Counted from the stretch's first letter, positions 36,928 to 45,945 are shown. The stretch is 64,000 nt of DNA from Cystobacter ferrugineus (GCF_001887355.1 NZ_MPIN01000015.1:122268-186267), one strand, 5' to 3'. Made by a program: numbers and translations. Notes: generated by a model not told the origin, from the letters alone.

Positions 36928-37329
36928 ATGCTCTTCCGTCTCCCCGCGGCGAGCGCGCTCGCCCTCACCGGTGCTCTGCTCGGTCTGTCCGGAACCTCCT
37001 GGGCCCAGGCGTCCGCCCCACCCGAGCACAACGTGCTCCAGCACCTCACCCGCTCCTGCGGCGGCTTTCCCGGCACGCCCTGTCCCGAGGGCCAGCTCTG
37101 CCTCGACGACCCCAGCGATGATTGCGATCCGGACAACGGCGGCGCCGACTGTATTGGCCTCTGCGTGAAGAAGAGCCAGTGCGTATCCTCGACCTGCGAC
37201 TACAACGATCCGCGCAGGCGCTATGTCAGCAGGAGCCCCCAGCTATGCAGCGCCATCCTCTTCGTCTGCCAACCGGGTGAACAGGCATTCTTCGACGCCT
37301 GCGGCTGCGGCTGCGAACGCGGACAGTAG
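36928..37329 (+). CDS. Secreted Cys-rich protein
   Basis: 133 residues from ATG 36928, preceded by AAGGAG with a 7-nt spacer. Signal peptide MLFRLPAASALALTGALLG...WA. The mature part has 14 or so Cys and the motif CPEGQLCLDD-x8-GGADCIGLC, a pattern recurring in secreted myxobacterial proteins, then a C-terminal CGCGC cluster. Disulfide-bonded folding outside the cell is expected. Function unknown. It diverges from the serine hydrolase and is convergent with the MEDS kinase. Confidence 0.8.
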   Translation: MLFRLPAASALALTGALLGLSGTSWAQASAPPEHNVLQHLTRSCGGFPGTPCPEGQLCLDDPSDDCDPDNGGADCIGLCVKKSQCVSSTCDYNDPRRRYVSRSPQLCSAILFVCQPGEQAFFDACGCGCERGQ

Positions 37330-37354
37330 AATGCTCAGACAGTAGAATGCTCAG
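37323..37354. repeat. 16-bp tandem duplication at convergent stop codons
   Basis: The unit ACAGTAGAATGCTCAG at 37323-37338 is repeated exactly at 37339-37354. The first copy carries the TAG stop of the Cys-rich gene (37327-37329) and the second reaches the stop of the MEDS kinase (37351-37353). It looks like a recent slippage event. Confidence 0.9.
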
Positions 37355-38706
37355 TCGAGCGGCAACATGAGCGTGAACGTCGCGCCCGCCCCGGGCCGGC
37401 TGGAAAGCGTCACGCTGCCGTGGTGAGCCTCCACCATCTGTTTGACGATCCACAGCCCCAGGCCGAATCCGCCCGCGAACGTCTGGCTTCCCGCCTGGAC
37501 GAAACGCTCGAAGATGCGCTCGTGGTCCTTCTCGGCGATCCCCGGCCCGGCGTCTCGCACGACGATCCTCACCCAGGGGCCTTCCGCCTGCACCCGGATG
37601 TTCACGGGAGCGCCCGGGGCGTAACGGACCGCGTTCTGCAACAGGTTGGTGAGCGCCTGCTCCACACGCATCCTGTCCCAGCAGCCCACGACGGCCTCGC
37701 GAGCCTCGACGGTGACCTGACACCGCGCCCGCGCGAGCTCCTCCGCGAAGCGCTCCACGGTCTCCACCACCAGCTCCGACATGTCGAAGGACTCCCGCTG
37801 AAGCATCGGCGCCCGGGCGTCCGCACGCGAGACATCCAGCAGGTTGTTGATGAGCTTCTCCAGCCGGCCGCACTGATCCTGGATCCGGTTCAGCCGCGCG
37901 TTGAGCTGTTCCGTGCTCAGCATCCCCTTGGCCTGGGCGCGAACCATCCCCTGGACATAGAGCTGGAGCGAGGTGATGGGGGTCTTCAGTTCGTGCGATG
38001 CAACGGAGAGAAACTCATCGCGTGCCTGGACGGCGAGCGCGAGAGCGGTGGTCCGCTCGAGCACCCGGCGTTCGAGCTCGGCGTTGAGGCGCTGCAGTTC
38101 ATCCTTCGCCATGCTCAGCGCGGCGCTTTCAATCATCTGCCAGTGGCCCGCCCGGCGAGTGAGGGCGAACTGGTGGTTGGCGACCACGTCGAGGATGTCA
38201 TCAGGCTGGCAGCGGCCCAGGCAATAGCTGCACATCCCGATGATGTGACGGTCCTGGAAGGTGCGCGAGACGCGGGCCTCGTAATCGACGAAGCCATTCC
38301 AGTCCGAGCGCTCGACCCAGTACGTATTCCCCGTCAGCCGCAGTCCGGCGAACCCATCCGCCAGGGCCCGCTCTTCACGCTCGACCCATCCCCGCAGGGT
38401 GGAGTCCGGGTCCGCCTTTCCCGTGCGCGCGTACCATTCCTGGTGGTTGATGATCTCGAGCTGATTGCGCCGCTCTCGCTCCACGAGGTCCGGGACGACC
38501 TGGCGCAGCGCCGTCCGGGCATCTTCGGCCCGGAGAGGCTCCGAGGTCACCCACAGACACATCTCGTTGTTGTCGAGGCCCGCCTTGAAATAGGGCACGA
38601 GCGAATCCACGAGGTCCTCTCGATCCCCGTAGAACTGACAGAAGTGTGCCCCCCAGGGGAGGGAGCCAACGACCGAGAGACCACTGGGCCGGAGATTGTC
38701 GTGCAT
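37351..38706 (-). CDS. MEDS-domain sensor histidine kinase
   Basis: 451 residues, soluble. Residues 12-170 are a MEDS domain (WGAHFCQFYGDREDLVDSLVPYF, YEARVSRTF, GMCSYCLGRC), named for DcmR-type sensors of C1 compounds; its Cys-rich end (C159, C162, C166) may bind metal. A coiled coil leads to HisKA with H238 in SVASHELKTPITS, then HATPase about 340-450 with DAGPGIAEKD and FGLGLWIVKQ. No receiver is fused and no response regulator is adjacent, so it is an orphan kinase. Ligand unknown. Confidence 0.9.
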   Translation of the reverse strand: MHDNLRPSGLSVVGSLPWGAHFCQFYGDREDLVDSLVPYFKAGLDNNEMCLWVTSEPLRAEDARTALRQVVPDLVERERRNQLEIINHQEWYARTGKADPDSTLRGWVEREERALADGFAGLRLTGNTYWVERSDWNGFVDYEARVSRTFQDRHIIGMCSYCLGRCQPDDILDVVANHQFALTRRAGHWQMIESAALSMAKDELQRLNAELERRVLERTTALALAVQARDEFLSVASHELKTPITSLQLYVQGMVRAQAKGMLSTEQLNARLNRIQDQCGRLEKLINNLLDVSRADARAPMLQRESFDMSELVVETVERFAEELARARCQVTVEAREAVVGCWDRMRVEQALTNLLQNAVRYAPGAPVNIRVQAEGPWVRIVVRDAGPGIAEKDHERIFERFVQAGSQTFAGGFGLGLWIVKQMVEAHHGSVTLSSRPGAGATFTLMLPLD

Positions 38707-38897
38707 GGCCCATCATCTCTAGGGCGAAGCCGATTGTCCCACAACCCGTAGATGCGCCCTTGTCGGAAAATCTGAACAAGCGGCCCACAACCCGGCCCGC
38801 CAGGCGAGCGCTCGTGCCCGGGCCTTCGAACCCCACCTCACTCGTCGCTCTCGGGAAAGAGGTCCAGTGAGCACCCGGTCCGCTTTTTCGGCGTGCT

Positions 38898-38930
38898 GAA
38901 CGACCAGGCTCGCGGGCTCGCTCCGTATTC
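38898..38930 (+). promoter_or_regulatory. 33-bp ECF promoter-like box, copy 1 (before the sigma gene)
   Basis: GAACGACCAGGC, then 3 nt, CGGGCTC, then a CT-containing spacer and CGTATTC. The same array with identical spacing is found at 42171-42203 (28 of 33 positions equal). GAAC and CGTA resemble the -35 and -10 elements of ECF sigma promoters, although the distance between them (22 nt) is longer than usual. It lies 55 nt before the likely GTG start of the sigma gene, suggesting autoregulation. Confidence 0.7.
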
Positions 38931-38984
38931 TAGAAAAAGGGAGTGGGCTGGAGGAGCCGGCCCGCCGGGTGGAGTGGGACACGC

Positions 38985-39677
38985 GTGCTGCTGCCAGGAA
39001 GTGACCGGACCGTGCTGCAGGCCTTCCGCGAGGGGGAGCGAGCCACCCTCACGCGCGTCTACCGCGCCTACTCGCCGCAGGTGGCGCGCTATCTGGCCCG
39101 GCGCTTCTCCGTGCGCTCCGGCACCACCGTGCACCAGGTCGCCCTGGGGGCGCTGGACCTCGACGCGGCACACCAGGAGACCTTCGTCCGCGCCTTCCGG
39201 CCCGCCCTCCGTCAGGCCTATGACGGGGTGCGGCCCTATCTCGGCTTCCTGCTGACGCTCGCGCGCTCCACCGCGGTGGACCTCCTGAGGGCCTCGGGCC
39301 GCATCGCCCGCGAGGCCGTGCCGCTGGACGACGTGCCCGAGCTGGCCCAGGCCCCCACCGAGGAGCGCAACCCCGAGGAGCAGGCGCTGGAGGCCGAGGT
39401 GCGCGCCCTGGTGCGTCAGTTCCTCGAGGGGCTGTCCGAGGAGGCCCGGGCCCTCGCCCAGCTCCGCTTCATGGAGGGCCTGTCCCAGGAAGCCGCCGCC
39501 GCGCGCCTCCAGCTCACCCGCGGTGAGGTGCGGGTGCGCGAGCGCCACCTGCGCGCCGGGTTCACCGAGCACCTGCGGGCCCGGGGATGGTTGGAGGCCG
39601 CGCCCGGGTCCCCGTACGCCACGGAGGGACTCCTCCTGGCCTTCATCGTCCTGAGCGGAATGGGGAGCAGCCCATGA
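38985..39677 (+). CDS. ECF-type RNA polymerase sigma factor
   Basis: 230 residues from GTG 38985; an upstream GTG at 38943 would leave no room for a leader after the promoter-like box. Sigma region 2 about 10-105 (LTRVYRAYSPQVARYLARR, LGFLLTLARSTAVDLLRASGR) and region 4 about 150-215 (LSEEARALAQLRFMEGLSQEAAAARLQLTRGEVR in parts) are separated by an acidic linker with PEEQALEAEV. Region 2 carries an insertion around 40-70, so it is a divergent ECF factor. The stop overlaps the anti-sigma start (ATGA). It should be held inactive by that membrane protein. Confidence 0.9.
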   Translation: MLLPGSDRTVLQAFREGERATLTRVYRAYSPQVARYLARRFSVRSGTTVHQVALGALDLDAAHQETFVRAFRPALRQAYDGVRPYLGFLLTLARSTAVDLLRASGRIAREAVPLDDVPELAQAPTEERNPEEQALEAEVRALVRQFLEGLSEEARALAQLRFMEGLSQEAAAARLQLTRGEVRVRERHLRAGFTEHLRARGWLEAAPGSPYATEGLLLAFIVLSGMGSSP

Positions 39678-40426
39678 GTTGGTTCGACACACACGTGGAC
39701 GGCCTGCTGGCGCGGTGGGCCGAGGGCACGCTGTCCCCGCGCCAGTCCACCCGGCTGCTGCGGCATGCCCACACCTGCGAGCGCTGCGCCAGGCACTACG
39801 AGCGGCTGGTCCGGGCCTCGCGGCTGCTGGAGCGCGGCGAGCCGCACACGCCCACCGACACCGAGTTGACGGTGCTGGCGGACGCGGGGCTCGCGGCGGC
39901 CCTGGCGGCGGCGGAGCCGGAGAGAGCGCGCTCGCGCTGGCCCTCCCTCGCGATGGCCGGGGGGATGCTGGCGGCCGTGAGCCTCGCGGTGCTGGTGCTC
40001 ATACGTCCCGAGGAGAACGACGCGTGGCGCGCCCGGGGAACGGGCCAGCCCACCCGCGCCGTGCTGCGTGTGTTCTGCGCCGTGAGACAGCGGCCCCTGC
40101 GCGAGCTGGAGCCCTCCCAGGCGTGTCCCCCGGGCGCGCAGTTGGCCTTCGCCGTGGGAGCGGACTCCCCGCTCTCCCATGTCGCGGTGGCGGTGCGCGG
40201 CCCCCGGGGCGCCCAGCGCATCGAGGGCCCCTTCCCCATCACCGGACGCCCTGGCGCGGAGCAGCCGCTGGAGACAACCCTCTCCGTCCAACAGCCTCCC
40301 GGCGAGGCGGAAGTCATCGCCGCCTTCGCGCCCTCTCCCCGGGAGGCCCTCGCGGCCCTTCGCGAAGAGGAGCACCGGGAGGCCGTGGTCCTCCGGCTTC
40401 CGGTTCGGATAGAGGACACGCCATGA
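39674..40426 (+). CDS. Zinc-type membrane anti-sigma factor
   Basis: 250 residues. The N-terminal ZAS motif H-x3-C-x2-C is visible in LRHAHTCERCARHYER (about residues 33-48). One transmembrane helix follows near 97-115 (LAMAGGMLAAVSLAVLVLI), and the C-terminal 135 residues are predicted to be periplasmic, with an Ig-like strand pattern and two Cys. This is the classical arrangement for binding the ECF sigma factor in the cytoplasm and sensing an envelope signal. Four-base overlaps with both neighbours show one translational unit. Confidence 0.88.
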   Translation: MSWFDTHVDGLLARWAEGTLSPRQSTRLLRHAHTCERCARHYERLVRASRLLERGEPHTPTDTELTVLADAGLAAALAAAEPERARSRWPSLAMAGGMLAAVSLAVLVLIRPEENDAWRARGTGQPTRAVLRVFCAVRQRPLRELEPSQACPPGAQLAFAVGADSPLSHVAVAVRGPRGAQRIEGPFPITGRPGAEQPLETTLSVQQPPGEAEVIAAFAPSPREALAALREEEHREAVVLRLPVRIEDTP

Positions 40427-42141
40427 GACTTCGCGTCCATGGCGCGGTGCTCGCAATCCCCCTGCTCCTGGCCACCTTGCTCCTCGGCACTCCGTCCCCG
40501 GCCGCCCCCCGGGTACGCCGGGCGCTCGTCATCGCCCACAACGCCAGCGATGACCCGTCGCTCCCCCCGCTCCACTACGCGGACGATGACGGCGTGCTGT
40601 GGACGGAGACGCTGCGGCGGCTCGGCGTGGAGACCACCCTGCTGGTGGACGCGGACGAGGAGACACGCCAGACGGACGCCGCGGTGCTGAAGGGAGTGCG
40701 GGCCCCCACCCCCGAGGAAGTATCCCGGGCGGTGGCGGCGCTGCGCCAGGCCCTCCAGGCGGATCGCGCCGCGGGGCGGCAGACGGACGTGCTGCTCGTC
40801 TACGTGGGCCACGGAAACACCGACACGCTCGGGCGCGCCTACTTCACCCTGCCCGGCGGCCGGTTGGACCGGGCGGGCTTCTACACGCGGCTGGTGGACC
40901 CGCTCGGGGCGGACTTCGTGCACGTGGTGGTGGATGCCTGCCGGGCCTCGGGGGTGGTGGGCCGCCGGGGCCGGCCGGACGCGGAGGTGCTGGCGGAGCT
41001 GCGCGGGGTGCTGGAGCGCGAGCAGCTCGCCACCCGGCCCCACGTGGGCGCCATCTTCGCCGAGAGCGACAGCGGGGAGACGCACGAATGGTCCCGCCTG
41101 CGCGCCGGCGTCTTCAGCCACGTGGTGCGCTCGGGGTTGATGGGGGGCGCGGACGTCAACGGGGATGGCGCGGTGGAGTACAGCGAGATGGCCGCCTTCG
41201 TCACCGCCTCGCTGCAGGAGGTGAAGGCCGTCCCCGTCCGCCTCTCCGTGCACGCCTACGCCCCCTCCCGCGAGCCGCGGCGACCGCTGGTGGACTCCGC
41301 GCCCCGGGGACCGAGCCTGCTGCTGCCGGCCGGGCTCGAGCACGCGCGCATCTCCGTGGAGGACTCCTCCGGCCGGCGGCTGGCGGACGTGCGGCGCGCC
41401 GAGTCCCAGCCCGTGGCCCTGCGTCTGCCGGAGCGCGAGTCCTACTGGATACGCACCCCCACCGCCGAGGCCCGCCTCACGCTCGCCCAGCTCGGCGACG
41501 GGCTGCCCCGGCTCAACCCCCGCGAGCTGCGCGAGCGCGGTCCCGCCGAGGATGCCCTGCGGCGCGGCCTCTTCGCCGTCCCCTTCGACCGCGGCTTCTA
41601 CGAGCACTACGTGGCCACCTCGTCCTTCGTCCCGGTGGACTTCCCCCCCGGAGGCGGAGACGCGCTCGCGCGACGTCCGCCCGAGCCACGGCCGCTGGTG
41701 CTGGAAGTGGGCGTGGTCGCCCAGAGTGCCCCGCTCGGGCTCGCGGCGTTCGCCACCGGGCCCAGCGTGGCGCTGCGGACTTCACGAGCGCCCTACACCC
41801 TCGGACTGCGCGCCACGTACGCCTTCACGCCCCTGCTCCGCGACGGCGTGTCCCTTCAACGGCTGTCGGTGCAGGGACTGCTGGGACTGCGGGACACCGG
41901 GCCCATCGCTCCGTTCCTCGAGGCCGCGGGCGGCTGGAGCCTGGTGGCCGTGAAATACCCCCTGGGTACCACGCAGGGAGACCCCACCGTCCTCTCCGCC
42001 CACCTGTCCGGAGGCGTGATACTCCAGCAGACCCCCGTGCCGATCCGCGTGGCCGCCCTTTTCGGGGTGGACCTCGTCACCACGGATGGCGGGGAGCGGG
42101 GAGACCGCACCTGGGGCGTCGAGGTGACGCTCGGGTTCTGA
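40423..42141 (+). CDS. Exported caspase-family protein with EF-hand and barrel-like C-terminus
   Basis: 572 residues. Signal peptide of about 28 residues (AIPLLLATLLLGTPSPAA). Caspase-like p20 fold with catalytic H130 in YVGHGNTD and C173 in VVDACRASG. An EF-hand loop, D244 to E255 (DVNGDGAVEYSE), lies behind it and suggests calcium control. About residues 425-572 form alternating amphipathic strands ending in GVEVTLGF with terminal Phe, as in outer-membrane barrels. The protein may thus be anchored in the outer membrane with the protease domain in the periplasm. It is third in the sigma/anti-sigma operon (ATGA overlap). Whether it cleaves the anti-sigma factor or another target is unknown. 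Confidence 0.85.
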   Translation: MRLRVHGAVLAIPLLLATLLLGTPSPAAPRVRRALVIAHNASDDPSLPPLHYADDDGVLWTETLRRLGVETTLLVDADEETRQTDAAVLKGVRAPTPEEVSRAVAALRQALQADRAAGRQTDVLLVYVGHGNTDTLGRAYFTLPGGRLDRAGFYTRLVDPLGADFVHVVVDACRASGVVGRRGRPDAEVLAELRGVLEREQLATRPHVGAIFAESDSGETHEWSRLRAGVFSHVVRSGLMGGADVNGDGAVEYSEMAAFVTASLQEVKAVPVRLSVHAYAPSREPRRPLVDSAPRGPSLLLPAGLEHARISVEDSSGRRLADVRRAESQPVALRLPERESYWIRTPTAEARLTLAQLGDGLPRLNPRELRERGPAEDALRRGLFAVPFDRGFYEHYVATSSFVPVDFPPGGGDALARRPPEPRPLVLEVGVVAQSAPLGLAAFATGPSVALRTSRAPYTLGLRATYAFTPLLRDGVSLQRLSVQGLLGLRDTGPIAPFLEAAGGWSLVAVKYPLGTTQGDPTVLSAHLSGGVILQQTPVPIRVAALFGVDLVTTDGGERGDRTWGVEVTLGF

Positions 42142-42170
42142 AGCCCCCCGCGTTGGAAAAAACCGGGCGC

Positions 42171-42203
42171 GAACGACCAGGCGGACGGGCTCCCTACGTA
42201 TTC
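42171..42203 (+). promoter_or_regulatory. 33-bp ECF promoter-like box, copy 2 (before the Fn3/FG-GAP gene)
   Basis: The second copy of the array at 38898-38930, with GAACGACCAGGC and CGTATTC at the same distance. It starts 30 nt after the caspase stop and 50 nt before the GTG at 42253. It implies that the large lipoprotein gene has its own promoter read by the same sigma factor. Confidence 0.7.
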
Positions 42204-42252
42204 CGCGCACAACCGCATGTCGTCCTTTCGATTCGCCCCGAGGGGGGAAGCC

Positions 42253-45200
42253 GTGTCCCGAAGATTGATTCCGTTGTTCCTCGCCCTGCTGGTGGGGGCC
42301 GGTGGCTGTGACCTGGAGCCCATCACCTCCCAGCCGCCCATCTCCGAGCCACCCACCAGGCCCATGGCCCCCTCGGCTCCGGGGCGGGTGGAGGCGCGCG
42401 CCGAGCCGGGCACGGTGACGCTCTCGTGGAGCCCCCCGGAGCACACGGGTAGCCTCACGGGTTACCGGGTGCGCGCCGAGCCGTTGGGAAGCGCTCCACT
42501 CCTCGAGGTGAACGAACCCACGGCCCGCGTCACCGGCCTGAGCGCGGGCGCCACCTACCGCTTCTCGGTGGCCGCGGTGAACGAGGTGGGTGAAGGACCG
42601 GCCACCCGCTCGGAGGCCGTCACCCTGCCGGAGCCCCCCAGCGCACCACCCCAGCCGTCCGTGGTGCGAGGAGATGGACAGGTGCGGGTGAGCTGGACGG
42701 AGCCCGCGACGGACGGGCGAAGCCCCCTCACCGGCTACATCGTCACCGCGCATCCCCAGGGCATTGGGGTGACGGTGGACGCCAGCATGCGCTCCGCGGT
42801 GGTGGAAGGGCTGAGCAATGGCGAGCCCTCCACCTTCACGGTGCGCGCCCTCAACGCCGTGGGCGAGGGCCCCGACTCCCCCGCCTCGCCGAGCGTGGTG
42901 CCGGCCCGCGCGCCCTCGGCGCCGGCCAGCGTCGAGGCCACGGCGGACATCCGCCAGGCCACCGTCACCTGGAACGCCCCCGAGAACACCGGAGGCCTGC
43001 CCATGGACACCTATGTGGTGACGGCCGAGCCGGGCGGCGCCTCACGGCAGGTGGGGGCCGAGTCCCGGAGCGTCACCTTCACCGGGTTGGACAACGGCAC
43101 CGCGTACGCCTTCACCGTGGTGGCGCGCAACGAGGTTGGCGAGGGAGCGGGGCTGCGCTCCGCGCCGGTGCGCACTCCCGACGTGCCCGCCCGGCCCGGC
43201 GAGGTGCGAGCCACGCGCGGCGTCCGCTCTGCCACGGTGACGTGGGAGGCCCCGGCCCAGGACGGCGGTGCCCCGCTCACGGGCTTCATCGTGGAGGCCT
43301 CGCCCTCCGGCGCGCGCGTGCAGGTGGACGCCCAGACGCACAGCGCCACCTTCACGGACCTGAGCAGCACGAAGGCGCATGCCTTCACCGTGTCCGCCCT
43401 CAATGCCGTGGGCAGCAGCGCCGCTTCCGCGCCCTCGGCCGCCGTGCGTCCCCTCCCCGTGCCCGCCGAGGTGACGGACCTCCAGGTGGACACCTCCGAC
43501 GCGGGCTGCCTCACCGTCTCGTACGCGCTGCGCCAGGCGGACGGGCTGCGTGCCGACATCCTCGTGGAGGTGGCCACCCAGGGCGCGGCCCCCTTCACTC
43601 GCGCCACCCAGGCCGGCAGCATCGACCATGAGGGCCTGCTCGCGCGCTCTTCCTCGCCGGAGGGTGATGCCCACGGGTTTCTCTGGAACCGTGGCCACGA
43701 CGTGCCCGGCGCCACCACCGTCCAACTGCGCCTGAGTGCCCAGGTCCCCGGTGCCGCACCGGGCTCGGCGACGCTCGAGCTGTCCCTGCCCGCCGCCGCC
43801 CGCCGCTGCGAGGTCCGGCTGCCCACCAGCATCGTCCAGCCCCTGGCCCACGAACCCCTCCAGGCCGTGAACGGAGACTTCAACCGGGATGGCAAGCCGG
43901 ACCTGGCAGTCGCCATGAACGACAGCAGTACCGTCGCCATCCTGCTGGGGCTGGGCAACGGCGGTTTCCAGCCCCCCATCCAGCACAACGGCATCATCTA
44001 CGGGGTGGGCCACCTCGGCGCCGCGGACCTGGATGGCGACGGCGCGGATGAGCTGCTCGTCCCGGACCAGTCCGGCCGCCTGTGGGTCGCCCGCAACGTG
44101 GGGCATGGAATGTTCCTGGACCCCGTCTCCTACTCCCTGGGCACACCCCTTTGGCGCGACACCACGCCAGGCGCGCTCGCCTTCGCCGACCTCGACGGCG
44201 ACGGCAGCCTCGACGTGGCCACCCTGGGATGGAACAACGACAGATGGAACAACAACCGTCCCCTGGGGATCCTCGCCAACACGGGGGACGGCACGCTGGG
44301 CGGCTTCACCCGGCTGGGGACAAGCGTGGCCTCCAATGCCATTCTCGAGACAGCCGACTTCGACGAGGACGGCCGGGAGGACCTGCTGGCCTTCGGCCCG
44401 CTGGGGGGAAGCACCGTCCTGCTGGCCAATGGAGATGGCACCTTCCGCGAGCGCGCCATCACCTCCATGGTCCACGCGGACAGCGTCGCGGTGGGCGATC
44501 TCGACGGTGATGGCCACCTGGACCTGGCGCTCGCCGCAGTGGACTCCTCCGACCCCACCCAGCTCTACCTCGCCCGGGGAGATGGCCAGGGAGGTTTCTC
44601 CCCAGCGCAGCTCGTGGACTCGCTCACGAACTACGGCAGCCCGCGGCGCGTGGCCCTGACGGTGGTGGACCTGGACCACGATGGCCTGGAGGATCTGGTG
44701 GTGGGAGTGGAGTGGGACCATTCCCTCGCCGTGCTGAGGGGAAGGGGCGCGGGGCTCTTCGCGCCAGCGGTGATGCTACCCGCGGGACACAACCCCATCT
44801 TCGCCACCCGGCGTGACTTCGACGGGGATGGAGTGCAGGACGTGGCGGCGGTGCAGCGCCTGAGCAAGGACGTGCGCGTGTGGCGAGGCGGAGCCGAGGC
44901 CCTGTCGCTGTCCGATGGCCTCACGGGAACCTTCGCCCAGGGAGACTTCAACGCGGATGGGAGGATGGACCTCGTCAATGCCACGCAGCCGGACAACGTC
45001 CAGGTGCTCCTTACCGGCGCTTCCGACGGCCCGCGGGCCCAGGAGCCCGTAGCGATGAATGGCTCGATCTATCAACTGGTCGTGGGCCACGTGGACGGAG
45101 ACGCGGCCCTGGACGTCCTGGTGTTGTACGGCGGGTACCGTCCCTCGAGCTTCGGACTCCTCCTGGGCAACGGCGATGGCACCCTGCGCCGCGCCGCCGA

Positions 45201-45945
45201 CATCCCCATCGGGGCGATGCCGGAGCATGCGACCCTCGGTGATGTGAACGGAGATGGGCGGATGGACATCGTCTGCCGGGTGCACTTCGCTATCGAGCCC
45301 GGCTACTACACCACGGAGGTCTGGCTGTTGCTCGGCCAGGGCGATGGCACCTTCGCTCCCGCCACGGTCGTGACGACCAGCCCCAACCCGGGCAGGCCGG
45401 CACTGGGGGACCTCGATCGCAACGGCACCTTGGACATGATCATGCCGCAGGATGCACCCAGTGGCGGGGTGCTGCTGCTCAAGGGCCGTGGCGATGGCAC
45501 CTTCCTGCCTCCCGTGCACCTCTGGTACCAGGCAGGCCAGAACGACGGCCATATCGCCCTGGCGGATCTCAACGGGGACGGCTTCCCGGAGATCGTGCGC
45601 AGCAACGCCTACGACCAAAGCGTCCACGTGCTGCGCTCGTACTCGGGGAGTTGGACGGCCTGGGAGAGCAGGAGCTACGCGGCGGGCGGCAACTGCACCG
45701 ACATCTTCGTGCGGGACTTCGATGAGGACGGGCGACTGGACGTGATCTGCTCCAATCCGGGCATGGACTCGGTCTCGCTGCTCAGAGGCGATGTGTACGG
45801 GCAACTGGCGCAGCCACAGGTCTTCGGGGTGCGCACCGATCTCTACAAACTGGGGGTGCTCGACGTGAACGCGGATGGGCGCCTGGACATCATCACGGGG
45901 GGAGGCCCGACCATCACCCAGGGCTCGCTGATCCTCCAGCGCTGA
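42253..45945 (+). CDS. Giant Fn3/FG-GAP repeat lipoprotein
   Basis: 1230 residues from GTG 42253, which follows AGGGGGGAAG; the ATG at 42217 lies too close to the expected transcription start. Lipobox VGAGGC near residue 18. Four fibronectin type III domains span about 38-395 (repeats of PSAPASVEATA, TVTWNAPENTGG and FTVRALNAVGEGP). A strand-rich domain follows to about 535. About 535-1225 hold some ten FG-GAP/VCBS repeats with calcium loops such as DLDGDGADE, DLDGDGSLD and DVNGDGRMD, which usually fold as a beta-propeller. A surface adhesion or matrix role is likely. Control by the upstream ECF factor is inferred from the shared box. Confidence 0.9.
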   Translation: MSRRLIPLFLALLVGAGGCDLEPITSQPPISEPPTRPMAPSAPGRVEARAEPGTVTLSWSPPEHTGSLTGYRVRAEPLGSAPLLEVNEPTARVTGLSAGATYRFSVAAVNEVGEGPATRSEAVTLPEPPSAPPQPSVVRGDGQVRVSWTEPATDGRSPLTGYIVTAHPQGIGVTVDASMRSAVVEGLSNGEPSTFTVRALNAVGEGPDSPASPSVVPARAPSAPASVEATADIRQATVTWNAPENTGGLPMDTYVVTAEPGGASRQVGAESRSVTFTGLDNGTAYAFTVVARNEVGEGAGLRSAPVRTPDVPARPGEVRATRGVRSATVTWEAPAQDGGAPLTGFIVEASPSGARVQVDAQTHSATFTDLSSTKAHAFTVSALNAVGSSAASAPSAAVRPLPVPAEVTDLQVDTSDAGCLTVSYALRQADGLRADILVEVATQGAAPFTRATQAGSIDHEGLLARSSSPEGDAHGFLWNRGHDVPGATTVQLRLSAQVPGAAPGSATLELSLPAAARRCEVRLPTSIVQPLAHEPLQAVNGDFNRDGKPDLAVAMNDSSTVAILLGLGNGGFQPPIQHNGIIYGVGHLGAADLDGDGADELLVPDQSGRLWVARNVGHGMFLDPVSYSLGTPLWRDTTPGALAFADLDGDGSLDVATLGWNNDRWNNNRPLGILANTGDGTLGGFTRLGTSVASNAILETADFDEDGREDLLAFGPLGGSTVLLANGDGTFRERAITSMVHADSVAVGDLDGDGHLDLALAAVDSSDPTQLYLARGDGQGGFSPAQLVDSLTNYGSPRRVALTVVDLDHDGLEDLVVGVEWDHSLAVLRGRGAGLFAPAVMLPAGHNPIFATRRDFDGDGVQDVAAVQRLSKDVRVWRGGAEALSLSDGLTGTFAQGDFNADGRMDLVNATQPDNVQVLLTGASDGPRAQEPVAMNGSIYQLVVGHVDGDAALDVLVLYGGYRPSSFGLLLGNGDGTLRRAADIPIGAMPEHATLGDVNGDGRMDIVCRVHFAIEPGYYTTEVWLLLGQGDGTFAPATVVTTSPNPGRPALGDLDRNGTLDMIMPQDAPSGGVLLLKGRGDGTFLPPVHLWYQAGQNDGHIALADLNGDGFPEIVRSNAYDQSVHVLRSYSGSWTAWESRSYAAGGNCTDIFVRDFDEDGRLDVICSNPGMDSVSLLRGDVYGQLAQPQVFGVRTDLYKLGVLDVNADGRLDIITGGGPTITQGSLILQR

